Below, piece by piece: positions 17,996 through 25,733 of a DNA stretch of 64,000 nt (its first letter is position 1; every line of letters begins with the position of its first letter). Below the pieces are notes generated by a model, which made no database searches, was not told where the DNA came from, and worked only from the letters and a program-made list of their open reading frames with translations. This DNA comes from Blastomonas natatoria (lineage in GTDB: Bacteria > Pseudomonadota > Alphaproteobacteria > Sphingomonadales > Sphingomonadaceae): the NCBI RefSeq assembly GCF_003201955.1, contig NZ_QJJM01000012.1, positions 57,086 to 121,085 on the forward strand, written 5' to 3'. A program made the position numbers and the translations under genes.

Positions 17996-19393
17996 ATGGA
18001 CGATACAGCATTTGCCCAGCGGCTGGAAACGCTTTGCCGCGCCACGCTGGGCGGAACCGGCCCGCTTGCCGACCTGAGGCGGCTTTCCGGCGGCGCAAGC
18101 ATGCAGAGCTGGCGCTTTGCCTGGGGCGACGAGTTGCTGATCCTGCGACGGATGCCCGACGGCATGCGCAGCGACGATACCGCGATCGATTCCGGTGCGC
18201 TCGATCTCGATGGCCAGGCCGACGTCATCGAGCGTGCCGTCGAGCAAGGCGTGATGGCCCCGGCGGTGCGCGCGCGGCTGGTGCCGGGCGATGGCCTTGG
18301 CGAGGGCTTCATCATGGCCTGTGCGCCCGGAGAGGCGCTGCCGCAGGTTCTGCTGCGCGATCCGGCCTTTGCGGACGCGCTCAGCGCGCTGCCGAAGCAA
18401 TGGGCCGAACAGCTGGCGGCCATCCACTCGATCGCCCCTGCCACCCTGCCCCAGGCGCTCAGCTATCGCAGCCCGGCTGACATGGTTACCGATCTGGAGA
18501 CGCGCTGGCGCGAACTGGGCGGGGTTTCCCCGATCTATGCTTTGGCCTTCGGCTGGCTGGAGCGCGCGCTGCCCGATCCGGTCGAGCCGCGTCTGTGCCA
18601 CGGCGATTTCCGCATGGGCAACCTGCTGGTAACGCCCGAGGGTCTTTCCGCCGTGCTGGACTGGGAACTGGCGCATCTGGGCGATCCGGTGCAGGATCTG
18701 GCCTTTGGCTGCATACCGAGCTGGCGCTTCGGGCGCTATGACAAGGTGCTCGGCGGCTTTGGCCAGCCCGAGGACATGCTCAAGCATTACGCGGCAATCA
18801 CCGGCGCGCAGGTCGATCCCGCGCGCTTCCGCTTCTGGCTGGTTTATTCGTGCCTGTGGTGGGGCGTATGCTGCCTGATCATGGCCGATATCTGGCGGCG
18901 CGGCGACCAGGCGGGTCCGGAGCGGCTGGTGATCGGGCGCCGCGTTTCGGAAGTCGAGATCGACCTGATGCTGATGCTGTCGGACGAGCTGGCTGCGGTG
19001 CCGGCGCCGATGGACTGGCCGGATTGCGATGTCCCGGCAGAAACCGGCGTGCCAGGCGGTGCCGCGCTTGCCGATGCGGTCAGTCTGTGGATCGAGGGGC
19101 AGGTCGCTGCCAATGCCCGCGGACATGCTCGGTTCGAAGCCAGGGTGGCGATGAATGCGCTGGGCATGGCGGCGCGCGACGCCGCGCTCGGGCCGCGCTT
19201 CCGGAGCAGTCAGGAGGGAAGACTGGGCATCCTGGGCTATGATGCGCCGGGACTTGCCACTGCCGTGCGCCGCGATCCGGCCAGCGTCACCCCGGCCGTG
19301 CACCATCATTTGCGGCGGCTTGCGGCGGAAAACTGCCTGATCGACCAGCCCCGCTATGCAGGGCTGGCCATGGCCCGATCCGCCTGGACCTGA
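17996..19393 (+). CDS. APH-type phosphotransferase with C-terminal DUF6285 domain (ACAD10-like)
   Basis: 465 residues. N-terminal two thirds is an aminoglycoside-phosphotransferase-like kinase: LRRLSGGASMQSWRF at the start, catalytic LCHGDFRMGNLLV near residue 202 and metal-binding LDWELAHLGDPVQDL near 225. The last about 110 residues (AVSLWIEGQVAANARGHARF, then RVAMNALGMAARD) match DUF6285. In other bacteria these two are often neighbouring genes next to acyl-CoA dehydrogenases; here they are fused. Kinases of this group are linked to 4-hydroxy acid/acyl-CoA catabolism, like the kinase part of human ACAD10. It is not an antibiotic resistance gene on this evidence. Confidence 0.8.
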   Translation: MDDTAFAQRLETLCRATLGGTGPLADLRRLSGGASMQSWRFAWGDELLILRRMPDGMRSDDTAIDSGALDLDGQADVIERAVEQGVMAPAVRARLVPGDGLGEGFIMACAPGEALPQVLLRDPAFADALSALPKQWAEQLAAIHSIAPATLPQALSYRSPADMVTDLETRWRELGGVSPIYALAFGWLERALPDPVEPRLCHGDFRMGNLLVTPEGLSAVLDWELAHLGDPVQDLAFGCIPSWRFGRYDKVLGGFGQPEDMLKHYAAITGAQVDPARFRFWLVYSCLWWGVCCLIMADIWRRGDQAGPERLVIGRRVSEVEIDLMLMLSDELAAVPAPMDWPDCDVPAETGVPGGAALADAVSLWIEGQVAANARGHARFEARVAMNALGMAARDAALGPRFRSSQEGRLGILGYDAPGLATAVRRDPASVTPAVHHHLRRLAAENCLIDQPRYAGLAMARSAWT

Positions 19394-19508
19394 ACCCGTT
19401 TGGCCGATGGCGAAAAAATACAACATGAACCCGATTTGGTTCTTAATCGGCGCCGCTTGCGGTCGTTAAGCCTGATGAACGATCAATTAAGCACGATTGG
19501 GTCAACCG

Positions 19509-20648
19509 ATGGCAGAACTCCAGGCACAACGCGGCAATCTCAGGGACCGGATGAAACTCGCCGCGTCGATCCTGGCAGGTCAGGGCAAGCTCGAAGAGGA
19601 GGCTCCGAGACGGGAGACCATCTTCGAGAACATCAAGAAGCAGCAGTATCTCAAGGTTTTCTCGTTTCTCGAGCAGGTTCAGCTCGATCCCGTGCCGGAC
19701 AATTACAAGCTGGCCTGGGAATATCTGAACGGCGGCAACAACACGCTGCGCTCTGCGGTGGACCGCAAGCTCGACACCAACGGCCGGCTGTCGTCGGAGA
19801 TGGTTGCCGAGATACTCGACGAGTGCGAAGGCCAGATGAAGGTTCAGGACCTCAACAGCCTGGTTGCCGAAAGCGAAGCGTTGCTCGCCGGAGGGTTCAA
19901 GACCCTGAGCAAGAGCGGCAAGGAAAGCATGGCTTATGCCGAGGCGCTGCAAACCCGGCTCGACTGGATGCGCGATCTGGACCCGGCCGAACAGGCTGAC
20001 ATGCCGATCGAGGCGCAGTTCAAGGCGCTGCTCAAGATCACGACGCAGATGATGCAGTCGACCAAGAAGGCGAGCGAGAGCCTCGATGAAAGCACCAAGA
20101 AGCTCAGCCAGATGCGCAGCCGCCTCGACGAGGCGAACGACAAGGCGCAGCGCGACCAGCTGACCGGCCTTCCCAACCGCTGGGCGTTCGAGCAGCAATT
20201 CTCTGCGGCGACGATCCGCGCCAAGGAGCGGTTCGAGCCGCTGTCGGTCGCGTTCATCGATATCGACCATTTCAAGCAGGTCAACGACACGCACGGCCAT
20301 GAGGCGGGCGACCGCGTGCTGCAGCTGGTCGCCAAGACGCTCGACGGCTTCACCCGCGGCAATTGCCATCTCGCCCGGCACGGCGGTGAGGAATTCGTTA
20401 TCGTGCTGGAAAACACCACGACCGCCGAAGCGAAGAAGCAGATCGACGCAGTGCGCGAGGATCTGGCGGACCGTTCGCTGATCAACAAGGAAAACGGCCA
20501 GCCGATCGGCCGTATCACCTTCTCTGCCGGGGTTGCGCCCTTCATTCCCGGCGAGGCCAACCGCCAGGTGCTGCGCAATGCAGATGCCGCGCTGTACGAA
20601 GCCAAGAACACCGGGCGCAACCAGGTGCTGATCTATCACGGCGACTAA
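19509..20648 (+). CDS. Soluble diguanylate cyclase (GGDEF)
   Basis: 379 residues from the ATG of MAELQAQRG (19509); a TTG four codons upstream also opens the frame. The N-terminal half is helical with a likely coiled coil (about 180-215, STKKASESLDESTKKLSQ) and no membrane segment or receiver domain. The GGDEF domain covers about 218-375: DQLTGLPNRWAFEQQ, IDIDHFKQVNDTHGHEAGD, and the active-site HGGEEFVI. The signature GGEEF is catalytically competent in the family, so it probably makes cyclic di-GMP. The N-terminal sensor is unrecognised. Confidence 0.88.
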   Translation: MAELQAQRGNLRDRMKLAASILAGQGKLEEEAPRRETIFENIKKQQYLKVFSFLEQVQLDPVPDNYKLAWEYLNGGNNTLRSAVDRKLDTNGRLSSEMVAEILDECEGQMKVQDLNSLVAESEALLAGGFKTLSKSGKESMAYAEALQTRLDWMRDLDPAEQADMPIEAQFKALLKITTQMMQSTKKASESLDESTKKLSQMRSRLDEANDKAQRDQLTGLPNRWAFEQQFSAATIRAKERFEPLSVAFIDIDHFKQVNDTHGHEAGDRVLQLVAKTLDGFTRGNCHLARHGGEEFVIVLENTTTAEAKKQIDAVREDLADRSLINKENGQPIGRITFSAGVAPFIPGEANRQVLRNADAALYEAKNTGRNQVLIYHGD

Positions 20649-20691
20649 CGCTGCACTGGGTCAAACCTCGCAGTTTTCCGAACTCCACCTC

Positions 20692-20774
20692 CGTCATTCC
20701 CGCTAAAGCGGGAATCCCGCTACCTTCAATGACCGTCGCGCAGAAGCGGGCCGCCCGCCTGCGCGGGGGTGACG
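20692..20774. repeat. REP-type inverted repeat between the GGDEF gene and rpsF
   Basis: Left arm 20692-20721 (CGTCATTCCCGCTAAAGCGG and on) and a diverged right arm 20745-20774 (ending GCGCGGGGGTGACG). Each arm is itself a small palindrome. Same family as 49898-49978 (inside thiD) and 59965-60047. The rest of the gap 20649-20976 holds the rpsF promoter and leader, with no other gene seen. Confidence 0.7.
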
Positions 20775-20837
20775 ATGGCCAGGCGGCATCAAGGTCAAGA
20801 GCATCCGCAGCCATGCCGCTTTTTCTCGTCACGACGC

Positions 20838-20865
20838 TTGCTTTCTTCCGGCTTTTGGGTATTAG
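20838..20865 (+). promoter_or_regulatory. Candidate rpsF promoter
   Basis: TTGCTT at 20838-20843, 16 bases, then TATTAG at 20860-20865. This would start the rpsF-rpsR-rplI transcript with a leader of about 100 bases. The leader could contain the S6:S18 autoregulatory site known from other bacteria, but I cannot draw that structure with confidence. Confidence 0.45.
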
Positions 20866-20976
20866 CCCGCGCTTGCCTTCGGACGAGTGATCCTCGACCC
20901 TGGCATGAAGAAAGCCGGAGGGGTGTGTCGCATGGGGCGCACATCAGCGATCGGCAGATGAGTAAAGGAAGCCAAC

Positions 20977-21336
20977 ATGCCGATGTACGAGCATGTGTTT
21001 CTGGCGCGCCAGGACCTGTCCCAGGCCCAGGTGGACGCGCTGGCCCAGACCGCAACCGAGATTGTCGAACAGAACGAGGGCAAGGTCACCAAGACCGAGA
21101 CCTGGGGTCTGCGCAACCTCGCCTACAAGATTCAGAAGAACCGCAAGGCGCACTTCGTTCTGCTGAACATCGAAGCCCCCGCCGGCGTCGTCGCCGAGCT
21201 GGAGCGTCAGACTTCGATCAACGAAGACATCATCCGTTACCTGACCGTGCGCGTCGACGAGCTGGAAAGCGGCCCGTCGGTGATGATGCGCAAGCAGGAC
21301 CGCGAACGGCGCCCGCGCCGCGACCGCGAAGCCTGA
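20977..21336 (+). CDS. rpsF: 30S ribosomal protein S6
   Basis: 119 residues. N-terminus [20 protein letters not shown] and the family block [20 protein letters not shown]. The C-terminus is basic (RRPRRDREA). In the 30S subunit it pairs with S18, encoded 21 bases downstream. The ATG has an AAGGAAG site. First gene of the rpsF-rpsR-rplI operon, which ends in a strong terminator. Confidence 0.98.
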   Translation: MPMYEHVFLARQDLSQAQVDALAQTATEIVEQNEGKVTKTETWGLRNLAYKIQKNRKAHFVLLNIEAPAGVVAELERQTSINEDIIRYLTVRVDELESGPSVMMRKQDRERRPRRDREA

Positions 21337-21357
21337 GACAGAAAGGGATAACGACAC

Positions 21358-21582
21358 ATGGCACGCCCATTTTTCCGCCGCCGCAAGTCCTGCCCGTTTT
21401 CGGGCAAGAACGCTCCCGCCATCGATTACAAGGATGTGCGCCTGCTTCAGGGCTTCATGTCCGAACGTGGCAAGATCGTCCCCAGCCGCATCACCGCGGT
21501 TTCCGGCAAGAAGCAGCGCGAGCTGTCCAAGGCCATCAAGCGCGCTCGCCATATCGGCCTGCTGCCGTACATCGTGAAGTAA
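21358..21582 (+). CDS. rpsR: 30S ribosomal protein S18
   Basis: 74 residues: [17 protein letters not shown] followed by [20 protein letters not shown] and [13 protein letters not shown], all typical. It keeps the CPFSG segment. It binds S6 in the platform of the small subunit. Second gene of the operon, with a good AAAGGGA ribosome site. Confidence 0.98.
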   Translation: MARPFFRRRKSCPFSGKNAPAIDYKDVRLLQGFMSERGKIVPSRITAVSGKKQRELSKAIKRARHIGLLPYIVK

Positions 21583-21594
21583 GGAGCAAGGGAC

Positions 21595-22203
21595 ATGCAG
21601 ATCATTTTGCTCGAACGGATCGAGAAGCTGGGTTCGATCGGTGACGTCGTCACCGTCAAGGACGGCTATGCCCGCAACTTCCTGTTGCCCAACAAGAAGG
21701 CGCTGCGCGCCAACGAAGCCAACCGCAAGGTGTTTGAAGCCAATCGCGAGCGCATCGAGGCCGAAAACCTCGCCAAGCGCGACGAAGCTGCCAAGCGCGC
21801 CGAGTCGGTCGATGGCATGCAGGTCGTTCTGATCCGCGCGTCGTCGAACAGCGGCCAGCTGTACGGTTCGGTGTCGGTCCGCGACATCGCCGACGCGCTG
21901 AACGCCGATGGCGCCAATGTCACCAAGGCGATGATCATCCTGGAGCGCCCGATCAAGACGCTGGGCGTGTTCCCGGTCAAGATCGCGCTGCACCCGGAAG
22001 TGTCGGTCAGCGTGACCGTCAACGTCGCCCGCAGCGACGACGAAGCCGAGCTGCAGAAGGCCGGTGTCGACGTGATGGCGCAGATGTTCGAGGAAGACCA
22101 GGCGCCTGCCGGCTTCGTCGAAAAGTTCGACCCCAATGCCGAGCCGGGCACCATCCCGGTTGACGAGCCCGAAGAAGGCGAAGGCGAAGACGCCGCCGCC
22201 TGA
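21595..22203 (+). CDS. rplI: 50S ribosomal protein L9
   Basis: 202 residues. N-terminal domain MQIILLERIEKLGSIGDVVT and VKDGYARNFLLPNKKAL, a long connecting helix, and the C-terminal RNA-binding domain (SGQLYGSVSVRDIADAL). An acidic tail (EEGEGEDAAA) extends beyond the usual about 150 residues, as is usual in sphingomonads. Last gene of the operon. Confidence 0.98.
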   Translation: MQIILLERIEKLGSIGDVVTVKDGYARNFLLPNKKALRANEANRKVFEANRERIEAENLAKRDEAAKRAESVDGMQVVLIRASSNSGQLYGSVSVRDIADALNADGANVTKAMIILERPIKTLGVFPVKIALHPEVSVSVTVNVARSDDEAELQKAGVDVMAQMFEEDQAPAGFVEKFDPNAEPGTIPVDEPEEGEGEDAAA

Positions 22204-22223
22204 TCGGACGATCACGGTTCAAC

Positions 22224-22262
22224 AAAAGGGCCGGGTTCCAGCAATGGAGCCCGGCCCTTTTA
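22224..22262 (+). terminator. Intrinsic terminator of the rpsF operon
   Basis: 16-bp stem (22224-22239 with 22246-22261, one G-T pair) with a 6-base loop, flanked by AAAA and TTTT. It could work on both strands. Confidence 0.85.
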
Positions 22263-22351
22263 TGTTCAGGGGCAGCTTTGTTCACGCATGGCGCACATCC
22301 AGGCTCCCCTCCCTGACCAGGGAGCGCAATGTCAGCTGTGGATCAGCACGG

Positions 22352-22903
22352 TCACTGCGCTGGCGGGTTCACCACTTCCTGGTTGAACCGCTGGGCCAGC
22401 ACCACGAAATTGGTCACTTCGCGGCGCAGCGTGCCGCGCTTCACCCCGAAATCGCTGATCAGATAGCGAGCGACGAACGGCTCGCCCGCGACCGAGACGC
22501 CAGCCTTGCTGAACTCGTACATCCGGTTGAAATCGGCGGCAGCACCCGCAAGATTCTGGGCATTGCGCTCCGCAGGCTTGGGCCAGAAGGCGAGCAGATA
22601 CAGCCCCTGACACTGGTTCGGCTGGCTCGGTGGGCAGGCGGTGAAGAACATGTTGACCTTGAGCTGGCCGAAACTGGCCTCGACATAGGGCCGGCCTTCG
22701 GGAGTCTGGCGATCGGCGATTGTCACCGAGTTGCCGAACGGTGACAGGATTTCGCGGACGCTGGCCGGTGTAAAGGCATTGACCTCGGTCCGGTCATCCG
22801 CATTCTCCTGCGCCAGGACGGGCACGGCAGGGGCGAGGAGCAGCAGGGCGATGGCGCCTGCGGTCCGCAAAAGGGCGCTTGGCCGCAGCGTTTTCAATGT
22901 CAT
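22352..22903 (-). CDS. Secreted YbjN-like protein
   Basis: 183 residues with a Sec signal peptide (ALLLLAPAVPVLAQ, cleavage near residue 32). The mature part resembles YbjN-type domains (type III chaperone-like fold): IREILSPFG-like start, then EASFGQLKVNMFFTACPPSQ, two Cys that could form a disulfide (TACPPSQPNQCQG), and FNRMYEFSKAGVS. Function unknown; YbjN-like secreted proteins are common in sphingomonads and caulobacters. It stands alone, opposite to the amn gene with which it shares the upstream region. Confidence 0.7.
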   Translation of the reverse strand: MTLKTLRPSALLRTAGAIALLLLAPAVPVLAQENADDRTEVNAFTPASVREILSPFGNSVTIADRQTPEGRPYVEASFGQLKVNMFFTACPPSQPNQCQGLYLLAFWPKPAERNAQNLAGAAADFNRMYEFSKAGVSVAGEPFVARYLISDFGVKRGTLRREVTNFVVLAQRFNQEVVNPPAQ

Positions 22904-23043
22904 CGCTCCATTTCCTGATGTTCCTGATCGCCGGCGGCATCATAAGCGGTGCGCGCGCCGGGTTGCAACCACCTGGAATCAGGTGCTCGGCAGCGGCTTA
23001 CAACGGTAATGACAGTGACATCCAGAGTCGTTAAGAGCTTAAC

Positions 23044-24483
23044 ATGAGCACTATCGAAACCATCATCTCCCAGCTTGCCGACCATTACGAGCAGTCGGTC
23101 CATACTCTCCAGACCGCGATCCGCGCCTTTGTCGAACACGGCACGCCGCCCGATCCGGCGCTGCGCGCGAACGGAGCGTTCAGCTATCCCTGCCTGCGCA
23201 TCGAATATGACGGCCATGAGCGCGGCCCCGCGCCCGGCCTGTCCTTCGGTCGCCTGAATGCACAGGGGGTCTACACAACCACGGTCACCCGGCCGCGCAT
23301 GTTCGCGGACTATCTGACCGAACAGCTCACCCTGCTCAGCGAAAATTACGATGTGACCATGTCGGTGGGAGCGAGCGATCAGGAGATCCCCTTCCCCTAT
23401 GTCCTCGACGGGATTTCGGGACCGGAGCTGGGCGGTATCACACCGCTCGAACTGGCGCGCTATTTCCCGACTACCGAGCTCGCCGATATCGGCGACGAGA
23501 TTGCCGACGGGTTCCTGTCTTTCGGCTATGGCGGCGAAAGGCCCTTGTCGCTGTTCGACGGACTGCGCACCGATTTCTCGCTGGCGCGGCTGCGGCACTA
23601 TACCGGCACCCCACCCGAGCATGTCCAGCGCTTCATCCTGTTCACCAACTATCACCGCTATGTCGATGAATTCGTTGGCTGGGCCTGCAGCCAGATCGGA
23701 AAGGGCCATTATACCGCGCTGTCGGGCGCGGGCGGCCTCTATACCGACGAGCCCGGGGCAGACCCCAGCCAGCTGGTTGCGGACAGCGCCTGGCGCCGGC
23801 ATCAGATGCCTGCCTATCATCTGATTGCGCCCGATTTCGGCGGGATCACGCTGGTCAATATCGGCGTCGGCCCCTCGAATGCCAAGACGATTACCGATCA
23901 CCTTGCCGTGCTGCGCCCCGAGGTGTGGCTGATGATCGGCCATTGTGGCGGCCTGCGTCCGACCCAGCGGATCGGCGACTATGTGCTGGCCCATGCGTAT
24001 CTTCGAGACGACCATATCATGGACGAGGTGCTGCCGCCCGAAATCCCCATCCCGCCAATCGCCGAGATCCAGCAGGCACTCGCAGGGGCCGCCGAAGAAA
24101 TCTCGGGCACCAGTGGTGCGGACCTCAAGCGGCGGATGCGCACCGGCACCGTCGTCACCACCGACGACCGCAACTGGGAACTACGCTATTCGACCAGCGC
24201 GCTGCGCTTCTCGCAATCGCGCGCGGTCGCGATCGACATGGAAAGCGCAACGATCGCGGCACAAGGCTATCGCTTCCGTGTGCCTTACGGGACTCTGCTA
24301 TGCGTTTCGGACAAGCCGCTGCACGGCGAGTTGAAGCTCCCCGGCCAGGCGAATCGCTTCTACGAGGAGGCCATCGCCGCACACATGCAGATCGGCATCC
24401 GCACCTGCGAGATGCTGCGCGGGGAAAGCAACAGCCTGCACAGCCGCAAGCTGCGCGCGTTCAACGAACCGCCGTTCCGCTAA
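23044..24483 (+). CDS. amn: AMP nucleosidase
   Basis: 479 residues. Splits AMP to adenine and ribose 5-phosphate. The N-terminal AMP-nucleosidase domain (SYPCLRIEYDGHERGPAPGL, FGRLNAQGVYTTTVTRPRMF) is followed by a nucleoside-phosphorylase-like catalytic domain with TNYHRYVDEFVGW, IGVGPSNAKTITDHLAVLRP, MIGHCGGLRPTQ and VAIDMESATIAAQG. Full length for the long Amn type. Probably monocistronic. Confidence 0.95.
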   Translation: MSTIETIISQLADHYEQSVHTLQTAIRAFVEHGTPPDPALRANGAFSYPCLRIEYDGHERGPAPGLSFGRLNAQGVYTTTVTRPRMFADYLTEQLTLLSENYDVTMSVGASDQEIPFPYVLDGISGPELGGITPLELARYFPTTELADIGDEIADGFLSFGYGGERPLSLFDGLRTDFSLARLRHYTGTPPEHVQRFILFTNYHRYVDEFVGWACSQIGKGHYTALSGAGGLYTDEPGADPSQLVADSAWRRHQMPAYHLIAPDFGGITLVNIGVGPSNAKTITDHLAVLRPEVWLMIGHCGGLRPTQRIGDYVLAHAYLRDDHIMDEVLPPEIPIPPIAEIQQALAGAAEEISGTSGADLKRRMRTGTVVTTDDRNWELRYSTSALRFSQSRAVAIDMESATIAAQGYRFRVPYGTLLCVSDKPLHGELKLPGQANRFYEEAIAAHMQIGIRTCEMLRGESNSLHSRKLRAFNEPPFR

Positions 24484-24587
24484 CCGGCACTGCTCGGCAA
24501 CATCGCCAACTCCAAAGGGCCACATGGGCGAGCAAGTCTCAACCCATTGTGGCCCTTGCGCTTTCTGCCCATTCGTTACCGTAACAT

Positions 24588-24603
24588 CTGCATATATTTG
24601 CAG
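24588..24603. promoter_or_regulatory. Candidate ArsR-family operator
   Basis: Inverted repeat CTGCA-TATATT-TGCAG, 42 bases before the ArsR start, in an AT-rich patch that stands out from its GC-rich surroundings. ArsR-family repressors usually bind such dyads over their own promoters. Inferred. Confidence 0.4.
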
Positions 24604-24645
24604 GTATGTATTGACCTAGTTTAGCGGATAGCCATAATCGATGGC

Positions 24646-24987
24646 ATGCCGCACCGTGTCCCTGTCGCTCGTGAACTGGCCGAGGTCTTCAAGCTGATCG
24701 CGCATCCCGACCGGATTCGCCTGATCGAGGAGCTTCGCACCGGCGAGTGCGATGTCAGCACGCTGGCGGAAAAGCTGAACCTGCCGCCCACCCGCCTTTC
24801 CCAGCATCTCAGCCTGTTGCGCACCGCGCGCATGGTGGAGGAACGGCGCAACGGCCGGCAGCATCTCTATCGCCTGGCCCAGCCGCAGATCGCCGGCTGG
24901 ATCACCGACGGGCTCGCCTTTGTCGAGGCCCGTGCCCCTGCGGCCCTGGCCGGAGATTTGCGCGAGGTGCGCGAACTCTGGTCGTGA
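24646..24987 (+). CDS. ArsR-family HTH regulator
   Basis: 113 residues forming a single winged helix: ELAEVFKLIAHPDRIRLIEE, then VSTLAEKLNLPPTRLSQHLS as the recognition region, then a wing with RRNGRQHLYRL. The metal-binding ELCVCDL pattern of classical ArsR/SmtB is absent; only one Cys (GECDVST) is nearby, so a metal sensor is not supported. It lies 37 bases before a beta-carbonic anhydrase and then a SulP transporter, so it probably controls this set. Confidence 0.85.
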   Translation: MPHRVPVARELAEVFKLIAHPDRIRLIEELRTGECDVSTLAEKLNLPPTRLSQHLSLLRTARMVEERRNGRQHLYRLAQPQIAGWITDGLAFVEARAPAALAGDLREVRELWS

Positions 24988-25024
24988 ACACACCACCCCT
25001 TAAGCCTCAACAAGGAGCATCCCC

Positions 25025-25696
25025 ATGCCTCATTTCGCCGCCGGCGTCGTCCGCTTCCAGACCGAAGTCTTTCCCGAAAAGCAGGAGCTGTTCGAAAGTC
25101 TGGCCAAGGGCCAGTCACCCGAAGCCCTGTTCATCACCTGCTCGGATTCGCGCATCGAAACCGCGATGATCACCCAGACCGAGCCGGGCGAGCTGTTCAT
25201 CTGCCGCAATGCCGGCAACATCGTGCCCCCGCACACCCAGCAGACCGGCGGCATGACCGCGTCGATCGAGTTCGCGGTCGCCGCGCTCAAGGTCCCGCAT
25301 ATCGTGGTCTGTGGCCATACCGAATGCGGTGCGATGAAGGGCGCGATGAACCCCGAAGGTCTCGACAGCCTGCCGCATGTCCGCGAATGGCTGGGCTATT
25401 CGCGTGCGGCAGTCGAGGTGGTCAAGCATCTGGGCGCCGATCTGGACGATGATGCGAAGATGAAGATGCTGCTCGAACAGAACGTCATCCTGCAGCTCAA
25501 CCATCTCAAGACGCACCCTTCCGTCGCAGTGCGGCTCGCGATGGGCGATCTTCAGCTGCACGGCTGGGTCTATGACATCAAGACCGGTGACGTGACCGCC
25601 TATGACGAGGCGACAGGCAAGTTCAATCCGGTGCACGAGCATTATGCCAGCGAAATGGCAGCCCTGGCGCTCGAAAAGCACCAGTGCGCCGCCTGA
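25025..25696 (+). CDS. Beta-class carbonic anhydrase
   Basis: 223 residues. Interconverts CO2 and bicarbonate. Zinc ligands and active-site residues are visible: CSDSRIE near residue 39 (Cys, Asp-Arg dyad), GHTECGAMKGAM near 99 (His and Cys). Length and motifs are those of the bacterial Can/CynT group. The ATG is preceded by AAGGAGC. It is followed 37 bases later by a SulP-family transporter, a pairing known from bicarbonate uptake loci. Confidence 0.95.
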   Translation: MPHFAAGVVRFQTEVFPEKQELFESLAKGQSPEALFITCSDSRIETAMITQTEPGELFICRNAGNIVPPHTQQTGGMTASIEFAVAALKVPHIVVCGHTECGAMKGAMNPEGLDSLPHVREWLGYSRAAVEVVKHLGADLDDDAKMKMLLEQNVILQLNHLKTHPSVAVRLAMGDLQLHGWVYDIKTGDVTAYDEATGKFNPVHEHYASEMAALALEKHQCAA

Positions 25697-25733
25697 TCGG
25701 AAGCCTGAAACGCCTCATTCAAGGACACTGGTC

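Noticed and set aside
17996..19393. Aminoglycoside resistance kinase
   Set aside because: The sequence has the APH fold, but the C-terminal DUF6285 domain and the ACAD10-like motifs indicate acyl metabolism.
20866..20976. S6:S18 autoregulatory leader before rpsF
   Set aside because: The gap is long enough, but I could not identify the expected hairpin with certainty.
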